From contig JAEZQX010000299.1 of the NCBI GenBank assembly GCA_023441105.1, forward strand, positions 1 to 13,867: a stretch of 13,867 nucleotides of DNA, read 5' to 3'. The notes below the pieces were generated by a model. It was not told the origin of the DNA and did no database searches. It saw only the letters and a list, made by a program, of their open reading frames with translations. The position numbers were made by a program, and so were the translations under genes. Of the stretch, positions 5,214 to 12,317 are shown one piece after another (the stretch's first letter is position 1; every line of letters starts with the position of its first letter). The DNA comes from Pseudomonadota bacterium (lineage in GTDB: Bacteria; Pseudomonadota; Gammaproteobacteria; Burkholderiales; Burkholderiaceae).

Positions 5214-5570
5214 AGCTCCCTCCGAGGGAATACAGGTAGGCGACGGGAGCCGGCGCGAGACCGTCACCCGCAGCAAGAACTCTGCCCACACCGACTACCG
5301 AACCCGTGCGGCAGCGACCTCATCCCTGGCCGGTGGCCTGCGTTTTCACCGATGTTAGCGAGGCGACGGCCAGCGGGGTGAATACCACGACGCGGTCGTG
5401 CCTTTGAAAGAGGAGATCGGCAGCTGCGCCAGCCACCATCGACCTTTCTGAGCCTTTCGAATCACTGCGCGAGCCGCGCAAGCGGCTCGCTGCCGCTCCC
5501 GCGCTTGGTAGGACAGCCGGCACGAGCGGGCGCAGGCTCTGCAACATGCTGAGGGGTGCGTCGGCCTGTC
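5214..5570. other. Gene-poor stretch upstream of RR2 and downstream of tRNA-Ser
   Basis: I see no credible coding sequence here on either strand. The stretch has a somewhat lower G+C content than its neighbours around 5330-5460. It contains a 6-bp-arm palindrome CACGAC-GCG-GTCGTG (5386-5400) and a stronger 9-bp-arm hairpin at 5469-5490. The RR2 promoter must lie in its left part, but no clear -35/-10 pair was found. Confidence 0.5.
5469..5490. terminator. 9-bp-stem hairpin downstream of tRNA-Ser
   Basis: Perfect arms GCGAGCCGC (5469-5477) and GCGGCTCGC (5482-5490) enclose a 4-nt loop, GCAA on the plus strand (a GNRA tetraloop) and TTGC on the minus strand. It lies about 80 nt past the tRNA 3' end, where a terminator or 3'-trailer structure could be. 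No T tract follows on the minus strand. Confidence 0.4.
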
Positions 5571-5658
5571 TGGCGGAAGCGGTGAGATTCGAACTCACGA
5601 ACGGTTGCCCGTTGCCGGTTTTCAAGACCGGTGCAATCGACCACTCTGCCACGCTTCC
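5571..5658 (-). tRNA. tRNA-Ser (anticodon UGA)
   Basis: Complete class II tRNA, 88 nt including an encoded CCA. The acceptor stem pairs GGAAGCG with CGCTTCC, with discriminator G. The anticodon stem CCGGT/ACCGG encloses loop CTTGAAA with anticodon TGA (plus-strand 5622-5624). The long variable arm pairs AACGG with CCGTT, and the T arm pairs GTGAG with CTCAC around TTCGAAT. It reads UCN serine codons. It is divergent from the sirtuin gene. The spacer to that gene holds an A+T-rich box (about 5712-5721) that may belong to its promoter. Confidence 0.97.
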
Positions 5659-5719
5659 TGCGTCCGGCGCAGGCACGACGCTGCCCTCACGGCGCCCTCG
5701 CGCGGTGCGCGAATAATGG

Positions 5720-5738
5720 TACCGCAGCGGATGCGGTA
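5720..5738. promoter_or_regulatory. Inverted repeat between tRNA-Ser and sirtuin
   Basis: Perfect 7-bp arms TACCGCA and TGCGGTA flank GCGGA. It lies in the divergent spacer, about 60 bp upstream of the tRNA and 90 bp upstream of the sirtuin start, next to the only A+T-rich box (TACCATTATT on the minus strand). Possibly an operator; no known regulator is matched. Confidence 0.3.
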
Positions 5739-5828
5739 TCGTGCCTGCTGCGACCGGCTTCGGCCAAGCGGCTTGCCGCACGGCCGCCCGAGCCTGCCGG
5801 CGCTGTCACCCTCTCGCAGGAGCACGAC

Positions 5829-6689
5829 ATCGACAAGCCCTCCTTCACGAGCATCGAGGACTTCCTCCACCACCATCGACGGATCATGGTGCTGACCGGT
5901 GCCGGCTGCAGCACCGACTCAGGCATCCCGGACTATCGCGACCTCGAGGGCCAGTGGAAGCGTTCGCCGCCGATGACCTACCAGGTGTTCACCGGCAGCG
6001 AGGCAGCGCGCCGGCGCTATTGGGCGCGCAGCATGCTCGGCTGGCCGCTGGTGGCAGCGGCCCGGCCGAATGCGGCGCACCACGCGCTGGCCGAGCTCGA
6101 GCGGCGCGGCCGCATCACCCTGCTCATCACGCAGAACGTCGACGGATTGCATCAGCGCGCCGGCAGCCGCCGCGTGATCGACCTGCATGGCCGACTGGAT
6201 CGTGTTCTGTGCCTTGACTGCGGCACCCGCAGCGACCGCGTCGACCTGCAGCACCGCATGATCGCGATGAACCCGCGATGGCTGGCACATGCCGCGGAGA
6301 TCGCGCCGGACGGCGACGCCGATCTCGACGGCATGGCCTTCGACGACTTCCGCGTGCCGCCTTGCGAGGTGTGCGGCGGCACCCTCAAGCCGGACGTCGT
6401 CTTCTTCGGCGAATCAGTGCCGCCGCACCGCCCGCAAGAGGGCATGGCGGCGCTCGACCAGTCCGACGCACTGCTGGTCGTCGGCTCCTCCTTGATGGTC
6501 TTCTCGGGGTTCCGTTTCGCGCGGCGTGCCCGCGATCTTGGACTGCCGATCGCATCGGTGAACCTCGGCAAGAGCCGGGCGGACGATTTCCTGACGCTGC
6601 GGGTGCAGCAGCCGGCCGCCGAGGCCCTTGCCTTCCTGGCGCGGCCCGATCCGCGGCAGCCGCAGCCGGGGGCGGCCCTGCCCGCCTGA
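5829..6689 (+). CDS. Class II sirtuin, NAD-dependent protein deacylase (probable ATC start)
   Basis: Sir2-family enzyme that removes acyl groups from protein lysines using NAD+, releasing nicotinamide and O-acyl-ADP-ribose. Visible motifs in order: NAD-binding GAGCSTDSGIPDYRD, then PPMTYQ and RRRYWARSMLGWP typical of the bacterial SIRT4-like class, TQNVDGLH, catalytic His in DLHGRL, zinc pairs CLDC and CEVC, KPDVVFFGE, VGSSLMVFSG and SVNLG. The frame is open back into the tRNA, but downstream of the tRNA it contains no ATG, GTG or TTG until Met at 5886. That Met would delete the conserved first helix (FTSIEDFLHHHRR). AGGAG at 5818-5822 lies exactly 6 nt before ATC at 5829, which gives 286 aa, the usual family length. 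I infer ATC initiation; a start at 5886 remains possible. Convergent with the next gene, stops 15 bp apart. Confidence 0.92.
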   Translation: MDKPSFTSIEDFLHHHRRIMVLTGAGCSTDSGIPDYRDLEGQWKRSPPMTYQVFTGSEAARRRYWARSMLGWPLVAAARPNAAHHALAELERRGRITLLITQNVDGLHQRAGSRRVIDLHGRLDRVLCLDCGTRSDRVDLQHRMIAMNPRWLAHAAEIAPDGDADLDGMAFDDFRVPPCEVCGGTLKPDVVFFGESVPPHRPQEGMAALDQSDALLVVGSSLMVFSGFRFARRARDLGLPIASVNLGKSRADDFLTLRVQQPAAEALAFLARPDPRQPQPGAALPA

Positions 6690-6706
6690 GCGCCGCAGGC
6701 GGCGCT
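6689..6706. terminator. Hairpin joining two convergent stop codons
   Basis: Arms AGCGCCG and CGGCGCT (7 bp) with a 4-nt loop CAGG begin in the last base of the sirtuin TGA and end within the TAG of the opposing oxidoreductase gene. A compact bidirectional terminator is likely, though without T tracts. Confidence 0.4.
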
Positions 6707-7871
6707 ACCGCAACGGCGGACGCACGCCGAGATCGCGCAGCACCGACTCGCGGCGGGTGAGCCACCAGCCATATTGCTTCGGCCAGTTCGAGAAGCCGTC
6801 GTCCGCCCCCAATGCCGCTGCCGCATGCAGGGACCAGTTGGGGTCGTAGAGCGCCTCCCGGGCGACGGCCACGAGGTCGGCCTTGCCATCCGCCAGCACC
6901 GCCTCCGCCTGCTGCGGCTCGATGATCAGCCCGACCGCCATGGTGGCGATGCCGGCCTCGCGCCGGATGCGCTCGGCGAACGGCACCTGGAAGCCGAGCC
7001 CGCGCGGCGCGGTGGCGGATGCGGTGGCCGCGCCGGCAATGCCGCCGGAAGAACAGTCCACCACGTCGATGCCGATTTCCACCAGCCGGCGCGCCAGGAC
7101 GATGCTGTCCTCGATCGACCAGCCGGCAGCGTCGTTGTCCACCGACGAGCAGCGGAAGAAGACCGGCTTGTCGGCCGGCCACGCGTTGCGGACGATGCGC
7201 GCGATCTCCAGCGGCAGGCGCATGCGTCCCTCGAGATCGCCGCCATAGCGATCGGTGCGTCGGTTGGACAGCGGCGACAGGAAGCTGTGCAGCAGATAGC
7301 CATGTGCAGCGTGGACCTCGGCGATATCGAAGCCGGCTGCGACGGCGCGACCGGCGGCGGCGGCGAATGCATCCCGCACCCGCGCGATATCGGCCTCTTC
7401 CATGGCGCGAGGCGTCATCCAGCCGGGTCCGATCGGCTCCGCGCTCGGCGCGATCGTCCCCCAGGGGATGCTGCCGCCGGCGATCAGCTCCGGCGTCAGC
7501 GGCCCGTTCCCCTCCCAGGGTCGCGACATCGCGCTCTTGCGGCCGGCGTGGCCGAGCTGGATCGCCGGCACCGCCCCCTGGCTGCGTACGAAGGCGGCGA
7601 TGCGGCTGAGCCCGGCGACCTGATCGTCGCGCCACAGCCCGAGATCCCCGTGAGTGATCCGGCCATCCGGAAGAACCGCGGTCGCTTCCAGGAACACGAT
7701 GCCGGCCCCGCCCTGGGCAAACTTGCCGGCATGCACCAGGTGCCAATCGTTGGCCATGCCATCGTCGGCCGAGTACTGGCACATCGGCGAGATGACCACC
7801 CGATTGCGGATCGTGAGGCCGCGCAACGACAGCGGGCTGAAAAGCAAGGGACGCGACGACGGCTGGGACAA
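6705..7871 (-). CDS. Old Yellow Enzyme-family NADH:flavin oxidoreductase (YqjM/XenA type)
   Basis: FMN-dependent ene-reductase that reduces activated C=C bonds (enones, sometimes nitro compounds or xenobiotics) with NAD(P)H; cytoplasmic. Features of the YqjM/xenobiotic reductase A class: redox-tuning Cys31 in SPMCQYS, DWHLVH, QLGHAGRK followed by PW, and the paired substrate-binding histidines His187 and His190 in EVHAAHGYLLHSFLSPLSNRRTD. A FMN-phosphate region lies near VAREALYDPNW, and an aromatic C-terminal tail (WPKQYGWWL) like that contributing to dimer active sites follows. Numbering uses a TTG start at 7871 (388 aa), chosen because GGGAG lies 6 nt upstream. An in-frame ATG at 7904 adds 11 residues but has no ribosome site. 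The physiological substrate cannot be told. Divergent from the GT9 gene. Confidence 0.92.
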   Translation of the reverse strand: MSQPSSRPLLFSPLSLRGLTIRNRVVISPMCQYSADDGMANDWHLVHAGKFAQGGAGIVFLEATAVLPDGRITHGDLGLWRDDQVAGLSRIAAFVRSQGAVPAIQLGHAGRKSAMSRPWEGNGPLTPELIAGGSIPWGTIAPSAEPIGPGWMTPRAMEEADIARVRDAFAAAAGRAVAAGFDIAEVHAAHGYLLHSFLSPLSNRRTDRYGGDLEGRMRLPLEIARIVRNAWPADKPVFFRCSSVDNDAAGWSIEDSIVLARRLVEIGIDVVDCSSGGIAGAATASATAPRGLGFQVPFAERIRREAGIATMAVGLIIEPQQAEAVLADGKADLVAVAREALYDPNWSLHAAAALGADDGFSNWPKQYGWWLTRRESVLRDLGVRPPLR

Positions 7872-7954
7872 GCTGTTCTCCCGATGTGAGCTTTTGCGCA
7901 ACATCCGATGGTAGCCAAGTTGCAGCGCACCACGAGCGAGTAAAATCCAGCGCC

Positions 7955-9082
7955 ATGCCGCAAAAAGCCCTCGTTCCGCCCCCGCTGAATCCAGACCCTG
8001 GCACGCTCACGGCGCTATCGCTTTCGTCGACGGCTGCCGGCGACTTCGCGGCAACCGCGGCTTCACGGCGCCCGCTGCTGGTCCGCTTCGGCGCGATGGG
8101 CGACATGGTCATGATGACGACGCTGGTTGCCGCCCTCGCCGCCCGTCACGGCGGACCGGTCGACATCCTGTCCTCCGGCCCGTGGACGCAGCCGCTGCTT
8201 GCCGGCCAGCCCGGGGTCGGCAGGATCTATCTGCTCAAGAGCCGGTCGCTGCCGTTCCTGCTGAGCAAGGAGCAGCGAATGCTGGTCGAGGTGCTGCGCC
8301 AGCGTGGGGCGGGCCCGACCTGGTACTGCGACACAGACGAACGCAGCCTCAAGCTCCTGCATCGGGCTGGCTTCGAGCCGGCGATGATCCGGCGGGCCAG
8401 CCAGTTGCCGATGCGCGATGGCGAGCACCTGGTCGACTACTGGCAGCGCTTCGCCGGAGAGCGCGACATTGCGGGGGAAGGCCTGGCCGAGGAGGTGCTG
8501 GCCGCCCAGGATCCGCGGCTGCTGGTTCCAGCCGCCGAGGCCGAAGGCGTCGAGCGCTGGCTGGGCGAGCGCAACCTGCTCGGACGGCAGCTGCTGCTGG
8601 TCCAGCCGGGCAACAAGCGCACCATGCGGCGCGGGCTCCGGCGCCGCCCGAGCAACACCAAATGGTGGCCGGAAACCCGCTGGGCAGCCGTGCTGCAGGC
8701 GGTCGCCGCCCAGCATCCGCAGGCTGCAATCCTGATGCTGGGCGTGCCGCAGGAGCATGCGCTCAACGAGCAGATCATCACGCTGGCCGGCATCCACAAC
8801 GCCGTCAACCTCGCCTGCGACCTGCCGATTCCGCGGCTGCTCGCCCTGCAGGCGCGCGCCAGTGCCATGATTTCGGTGGATACCGGTCCCGCGCACACCG
8901 CCGCGGCGGTTGGCTGCCCGGTGCTGGTGCTGTTCGGCGTAGCCGACCCGATGCGGATCGTGCCGCGCGGCGGCGATGCGCCGGTGCGGCACCTGGTCGG
9001 CAACACCGCCAACGGACCCTCGATCCTCGCGATCACCGTCGAGCAGGTTCTCGACGCCTGGCAGGACCTGCCGAAGCGCTAG
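7955..9082 (+). CDS. GT9-family (heptosyltransferase-like) glycosyltransferase
   Basis: 375-residue GT-B-fold glycosyltransferase related to ADP-heptose:LPS heptosyltransferases, expected to act on lipopolysaccharide core or another envelope glycan at the cytoplasmic face. The N-terminal domain begins after a 40-residue variable segment with LLVRFGAMGDMVMMTTLVAALAAR, the equivalent of the family's RxGxxGDxxxxxP motif. The C-terminal domain has LLLVQPGNK and then SVDTGPAHTAAAVGCPVLVLFG around residue 309, the donor-binding hallmark. The ATG at 7955 has only a weak ribosome site. A TAAAAT box at 7941-7946, with a poorly spaced TTGCAG at 7920-7925, suggests the start of transcription lies very close to the ATG, so the message could be nearly leaderless. 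A longer frame from TTG 7886 is unlikely. No other LPS genes are adjacent, so substrate assignment stops at family level. Confidence 0.88.
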   Translation: MPQKALVPPPLNPDPGTLTALSLSSTAAGDFAATAASRRPLLVRFGAMGDMVMMTTLVAALAARHGGPVDILSSGPWTQPLLAGQPGVGRIYLLKSRSLPFLLSKEQRMLVEVLRQRGAGPTWYCDTDERSLKLLHRAGFEPAMIRRASQLPMRDGEHLVDYWQRFAGERDIAGEGLAEEVLAAQDPRLLVPAAEAEGVERWLGERNLLGRQLLLVQPGNKRTMRRGLRRRPSNTKWWPETRWAAVLQAVAAQHPQAAILMLGVPQEHALNEQIITLAGIHNAVNLACDLPIPRLLALQARASAMISVDTGPAHTAAAVGCPVLVLFGVADPMRIVPRGGDAPVRHLVGNTANGPSILAITVEQVLDAWQDLPKR

Positions 9083-9162
9083 TTTCCGGCGGGTCGTGCG
9101 CGCCGCTGGTCGTCCGCGGACCGCTCGTTTGCCGCGCGCCGGCAGATCCGCGATGCGCCCTG

Positions 9163-10110
9163 CTACGAGCCGGCGTGTGCGAAGCTCGCCGCCAGCACCG
9201 CACCCGCCGGCATCGCCCGCTCCTTGAGCGTCACCCGCCACAGGGTGCGTGGATCGTCCGGCTGGGTCAACGTGGCCGCATGCAGCAGCGAGGCGTTGTC
9301 CCACACCACCACGTCGCCGACCCCGTAGCGCAGGCTGCACTGGAAGCGCGGCTGGGTGGCATGGGCGGCAAGCTCATCGAGCAAGGCGGTGGCCTCGTCC
9401 TGCGGCATGCCGACGATGCCGAAGGAGCTGCCCGACACGGCATAGAGCGCCTTGCGTCCGGTCACCGGATGCGGTCGCACGATGCGGTGAGTGATCACCG
9501 GCATCTTCGCCTTCTGGTCGTCGGTGAGGATGGATGCGACGGTGCGGCTCCGCTCGTTCTGGTCCTGGCGATTGCCGTAGTGATGGATCGCCTCCAGTGG
9601 CTCCACCCGCCGCCGCAGGTCGTCCGGCAGCTCGTCATAGGCCGCGTACTGGTTGGCGAACAGGGTGTCGCCGCCCACGGACGGCACTTCCACCGAATAG
9701 AGCGAGGTCGCCCGCGCCGGCACGTCGAGGTACGAGTAATCCGTATGGAAATAGGTGCCGCCGTCGGCGAGACCGATCGGCTTGCCGTCCTTCCTGCGGT
9801 TCGACAGGATCAGGATGTTCGGGTCGAGCGGATGATGGAACTGGTCGATCACATGAGGCTCGGGCGGCCCGAAGCGCGAGGCGAAGGCGGAGAACTGCAG
9901 CGGCGTCAGCGACTGGCCGCGCAGCACCAGCAACTGGCCGCGGTAGAAGGCTTCCTCCAGGACCTGGAACTCGGCAGCGGACAACGGCTGCGACAGGTCG
10001 ACGCCTGCCACCTCGACGCCAAAGCCGGGACACAAGGCCTTGAGGCGGGGTTCGAAGCCGGGCCTGGAAGGTGCAGGACTGCCGTGCCTGTCACCGGAAT
10101 CGGCGTTCAT
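9163..10110 (-). CDS. TauD/TfdA-family Fe(II)/2-oxoglutarate dioxygenase
   Basis: 315-residue non-heme iron dioxygenase that couples 2-oxoglutarate decarboxylation to hydroxylation of a small molecule; TauD and TfdA act on taurine and 2,4-D. The iron triad is His122 and Asp124 in YFHTDYSYLD plus His277 in WDNASLLHAA. The 2-oxoglutarate-binding Arg is Arg292 in RTLWRVTLK. The N-terminal LCPGFGVEVAGVDLSQPL and LVLRGQSLTPLQF also follow the family. Start 10110 has GAGGAG at 7 nt. It follows the Nudix gene by 25 bp and probably shares its transcript. No sulfonate transporter or other substrate clue is near, so the substrate is open; plain 'taurine dioxygenase' would be over-annotation. Confidence 0.92.
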   Translation of the reverse strand: MNADSGDRHGSPAPSRPGFEPRLKALCPGFGVEVAGVDLSQPLSAAEFQVLEEAFYRGQLLVLRGQSLTPLQFSAFASRFGPPEPHVIDQFHHPLDPNILILSNRRKDGKPIGLADGGTYFHTDYSYLDVPARATSLYSVEVPSVGGDTLFANQYAAYDELPDDLRRRVEPLEAIHHYGNRQDQNERSRTVASILTDDQKAKMPVITHRIVRPHPVTGRKALYAVSGSSFGIVGMPQDEATALLDELAAHATQPRFQCSLRYGVGDVVVWDNASLLHAATLTQPDDPRTLWRVTLKERAMPAGAVLAASFAHAGS

Positions 10111-10135
10111 CGATGTCTCCTCTCGTGTCGACGAG

Positions 10136-10714
10136 TCAGCCGGCGAACGCCGGCCACGACCATCGACCGGAATATAGCCGGTCCAGCCAGTGCACGGCCA
10201 GTTGGGTCTTGACGTCGGGCAGCCGGCCGGCGCGCAGCTCGTCCATCAGCCAGCCGAGCGTCACCCATTCGATCTCGAGGAACTCGTCGACGTCCATCGC
10301 CCGCTCGTGCAGCACCAGGTCCCGCGCCAGGTAGATGTCCATCACCTCGTCGGTGAAGCCGATGGCTGGATGGACTTGCGTGAGCAGCGCCCATTGCCGG
10401 GCCTCGTAGCCGGTTTCCTCGCGCAGCTCGCGGCGCGCCGTCTGCAGCGACGTCTCGCCCGCGTCGATCTTGCCGGCCGGGATCTCGACGTAGATCGCGT
10501 TCATCGCGTAGCGGAACTGGCGCTCGACCAGGATGCGCTCGTCGGCGCCGATCGGCACCATGGCCGCCGCGCCGGGATGGACGACGAACTCGCGGGTGGC
10601 GGTGCTGCCGTCCGGCAGGCGCGCCAGATCGCGCCGCACCTTGAGGAACCTGCCCTCGAACACGGTCTCCCGCTCGAGGGTGGTCTCGACCATCGACTTG
10701 CGGTCGCCGGTCAC
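10136..10714 (-). CDS. Nudix hydrolase, ADP-ribose pyrophosphatase (NudF) type
   Basis: Hydrolyses nucleoside-diphosphate-linked substrates, by family most likely ADP-ribose to AMP and ribose 5-phosphate. The Nudix box is complete: G-x5-E-x7-REL-x-EE-x-GY at about residues 81-103. Before it lies VERQFRYAMNAIYVEIPAG, which is typical of the ADP-ribose pyrophosphatase group, and after it VHPAIGFTDEVMDIYLA. I chose GTG at 10714 (192 aa) because AGAGGG lies 7 nt upstream. ATG at 10744 gives 202 aa with only a G-run upstream that is part of a hairpin. It follows nuoN on the same strand with about 100 bp between, and precedes the TauD-like gene. Placement after nuoN recalls betaproteobacterial genomes, where as I remember a small DUF2818 gene lies between; none is seen here. 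Confidence 0.92.
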   Translation of the reverse strand: MTGDRKSMVETTLERETVFEGRFLKVRRDLARLPDGSTATREFVVHPGAAAMVPIGADERILVERQFRYAMNAIYVEIPAGKIDAGETSLQTARRELREETGYEARQWALLTQVHPAIGFTDEVMDIYLARDLVLHERAMDVDEFLEIEWVTLGWLMDELRAGRLPDVKTQLAVHWLDRLYSGRWSWPAFAG

Positions 10715-10748
10715 TGGACTACCCTCTGGACGCTGCGCGTCCATGGAG

Positions 10749-10805
10749 CCCCCGGCCGGAGCCCGGGGGAGACTGCGCCCCCTTCGGGCGGCCGTGCGGG
10801 GGCGC
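10749..10805 (-). terminator. Two tandem G+C-rich hairpins after nuoN
   Basis: Hairpin A pairs GCGCCCCC with GGGGGCGC (10775-10782 and 10798-10805, 15-nt loop). Hairpin B pairs CCCCCGG with CCGGGGG (10749-10755 and 10763-10769, 7-nt loop). They fill the nuoN-Nudix spacer. They may end or attenuate the nuo transcript, or stabilise its 3' end; neither has a T tract. Confidence 0.4.
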
Positions 10806-10813
10806 TCATCCGA

Positions 10814-12307
10814 TCAGCCGATTTGCAGGGCCTGGCGGATCGACTCGGCGCAAAGGCTCAGCAGCGGGCCCGGAACGATGCCCAGCAGCAGGATCAGCAG
10901 GCCGTTGATCGCCATCGTGGCCTGGGCGCCGTTGGCGACGACGATCGGGGCGGTATCGGCCGGATCGTCGAAGTACATCACCTTGATCACCCGGATGTAG
11001 TAGTAGGCGCCGATCAGCGACATCACCACCGCGTAGACCGCAAGCCAGACGAGCCCGATGGCGATGACCGACTCGAGCACCACCAGCTTGGCATAGAAGC
11101 CGACCAGCGGCGGCAGGCCGGCGAGCGAGAACATCATCACCATCATGACGCCAGCCAGCCAGGGGCTGCGCCGGGCCAGGCCCTTGAAGTCCTCGATGTT
11201 CTCCGCCTCGAAGCCCTCCCGTGCCAGGAACTGGATCAGGCCGAAGGTGCCCAGGGTGGTCAGCACGTAGGTGATCGCGTAGAACATCGCCGAGCCGAAG
11301 GCGTCGGCCGACTGTCCGGCATCGCCGCCGGTATGCGCGCCGATCATGCCGAGCAGCACGAAGCCGATCTGCGAGATGGTCGAATAGGCGAGCATGCGCT
11401 TGAGGTTGCTCTGCGCGATGGCGACGACGTTGCCCAGGCCCAGCGACAGCACCGCCAGCACGATCAGCATCTGGTGCCAGTCCTGCGAGACCGTCATCAG
11501 GGCATCGCCCAGCAGCCGGAAGGCCAGCGCGAAGGCCGCGAGCTTCGGCCCGGCGGCGATCAGCAAGGTCGCCACGGTGGCCGTGCCCTGGTAGACGTCC
11601 GGGATCCACATGTGGAACGGCACGGCGCCGAACTTGAAGGCGATGCCGGCCACCACGAAGACCACGCCGAAGACCAGTACGGCATCGCTCACCTGCCCGG
11701 TGGCGATGCGGTCGACGATCTCAGGGATGGAAAGCGAGCCGGTCGCGCCGTAGACCATCGACATGCCGTAGAGCAGGAACCCGGAGGACAGCGCGCCGAG
11801 CACGAAGTACTTCATCGCCGCCTCGCTCGACGTCGGCAGATCCCGCCGTACGCCGGCGATGGCATACAGCGACAGCGACATCAGCTCGAGCCCGAGATAG
11901 AGCACCAGCAGGTTCGATCCGGAGATCATCACCATCTGGCCGAGCAGCGCGAACAGCGCGAGCGTATAGAGCTCGCCGCGGCGGATGCCCCGGTCGATGG
12001 CGTACTGGCGCGAATAGGCGATCACCACGGCGGTGGCGATGATGGCGCAGGCCTTGAGCGTGTGCGCCATCAGGTCGGAGACGTACATCTCGCCGAATGA
12101 ATGGGAATGACCCATCGGCGCGACATAGAAGATGGCCAGCAGCGGCAGCAGCAGCCCGCCGATGGCGATCCTTTCGATCCTGGGGTTGCCCTCGCCGCCG
12201 GCGGCCGTCGCGTCGACGAGCAGCACGAAGCAGGCGACGAGCAGCAGCGCGATCTCCGGCATCAGCGCCAGGAGATTGTAGGTGACGGGCAGTTCGGCTG
12301 GAGACAT
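10814..12307 (-). CDS. nuoN: NADH-quinone oxidoreductase subunit N
   Basis: Membrane antiporter-like subunit of proton-pumping complex I (NDH-1). 497 residues with about 14 hydrophobic helices, the usual NuoN length. Family signature segments are visible. YLGLELMSLSLYAIAG carries the conserved helix-5 glutamate (Glu141). FKFGAVPFHMWIPDVYQG and IAAGPKLAAFA carry the channel lysines Lys225 and Lys255. FYAKLVVLESV lies in the C-terminal half. Start at ATG 12307, 10 bp after the nuoM stop. No ribosome site is evident, so coupling to nuoM translation is likely. The frame further upstream overlaps the end of nuoM and is not used. Last nuo gene of the operon here, followed by hairpins and then the Nudix gene. 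Confidence 0.97.
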   Translation of the reverse strand: MSPAELPVTYNLLALMPEIALLLVACFVLLVDATAAGGEGNPRIERIAIGGLLLPLLAIFYVAPMGHSHSFGEMYVSDLMAHTLKACAIIATAVVIAYSRQYAIDRGIRRGELYTLALFALLGQMVMISGSNLLVLYLGLELMSLSLYAIAGVRRDLPTSSEAAMKYFVLGALSSGFLLYGMSMVYGATGSLSIPEIVDRIATGQVSDAVLVFGVVFVVAGIAFKFGAVPFHMWIPDVYQGTATVATLLIAAGPKLAAFALAFRLLGDALMTVSQDWHQMLIVLAVLSLGLGNVVAIAQSNLKRMLAYSTISQIGFVLLGMIGAHTGGDAGQSADAFGSAMFYAITYVLTTLGTFGLIQFLAREGFEAENIEDFKGLARRSPWLAGVMMVMMFSLAGLPPLVGFYAKLVVLESVIAIGLVWLAVYAVVMSLIGAYYYIRVIKVMYFDDPADTAPIVVANGAQATMAINGLLILLLGIVPGPLLSLCAESIRQALQIG

Positions 12308-12317
12308 GGAAGTTGTG

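Noticed and set aside
5164..5289. Extension of RR2 to the GTG at 5289
   Set aside because: The extra 42 residues have no counterpart in the paralogue and no ribosome site; the ATG at 5163 matches the start spacing of RR1.
5386..5400. CACGAC/GTCGTG palindrome
   Set aside because: Six-bp arms are frequent by chance at this base composition and no gene start is close by.
5320..5781. 153-aa minus-strand frame containing SVAEWSIAPVLKTGNGQPFV
   Set aside because: This is a readthrough translation of tRNA-Ser, a well-known false protein; no ribosome site and no coding character outside the tRNA.
6385..8112. 575-aa minus-strand Arg/Gly-rich frame
   Set aside because: Alternative frame across the Old Yellow Enzyme gene and the end of the sirtuin; no motifs.
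8182..10212. 676-aa plus-strand open frame
   Set aside because: It lies out of frame over the GT9 gene and antisense to the TauD-like gene, has low-complexity Arg/Ala/Gly composition, and follows from high G+C at third codon positions.
10190..12100. 636-aa plus-strand His/Asp/Gln-rich open frame
   Set aside because: Antisense shadow of the Nudix and nuoN genes; the His/Gln richness mirrors hydrophobic codons of nuoN on the other strand.
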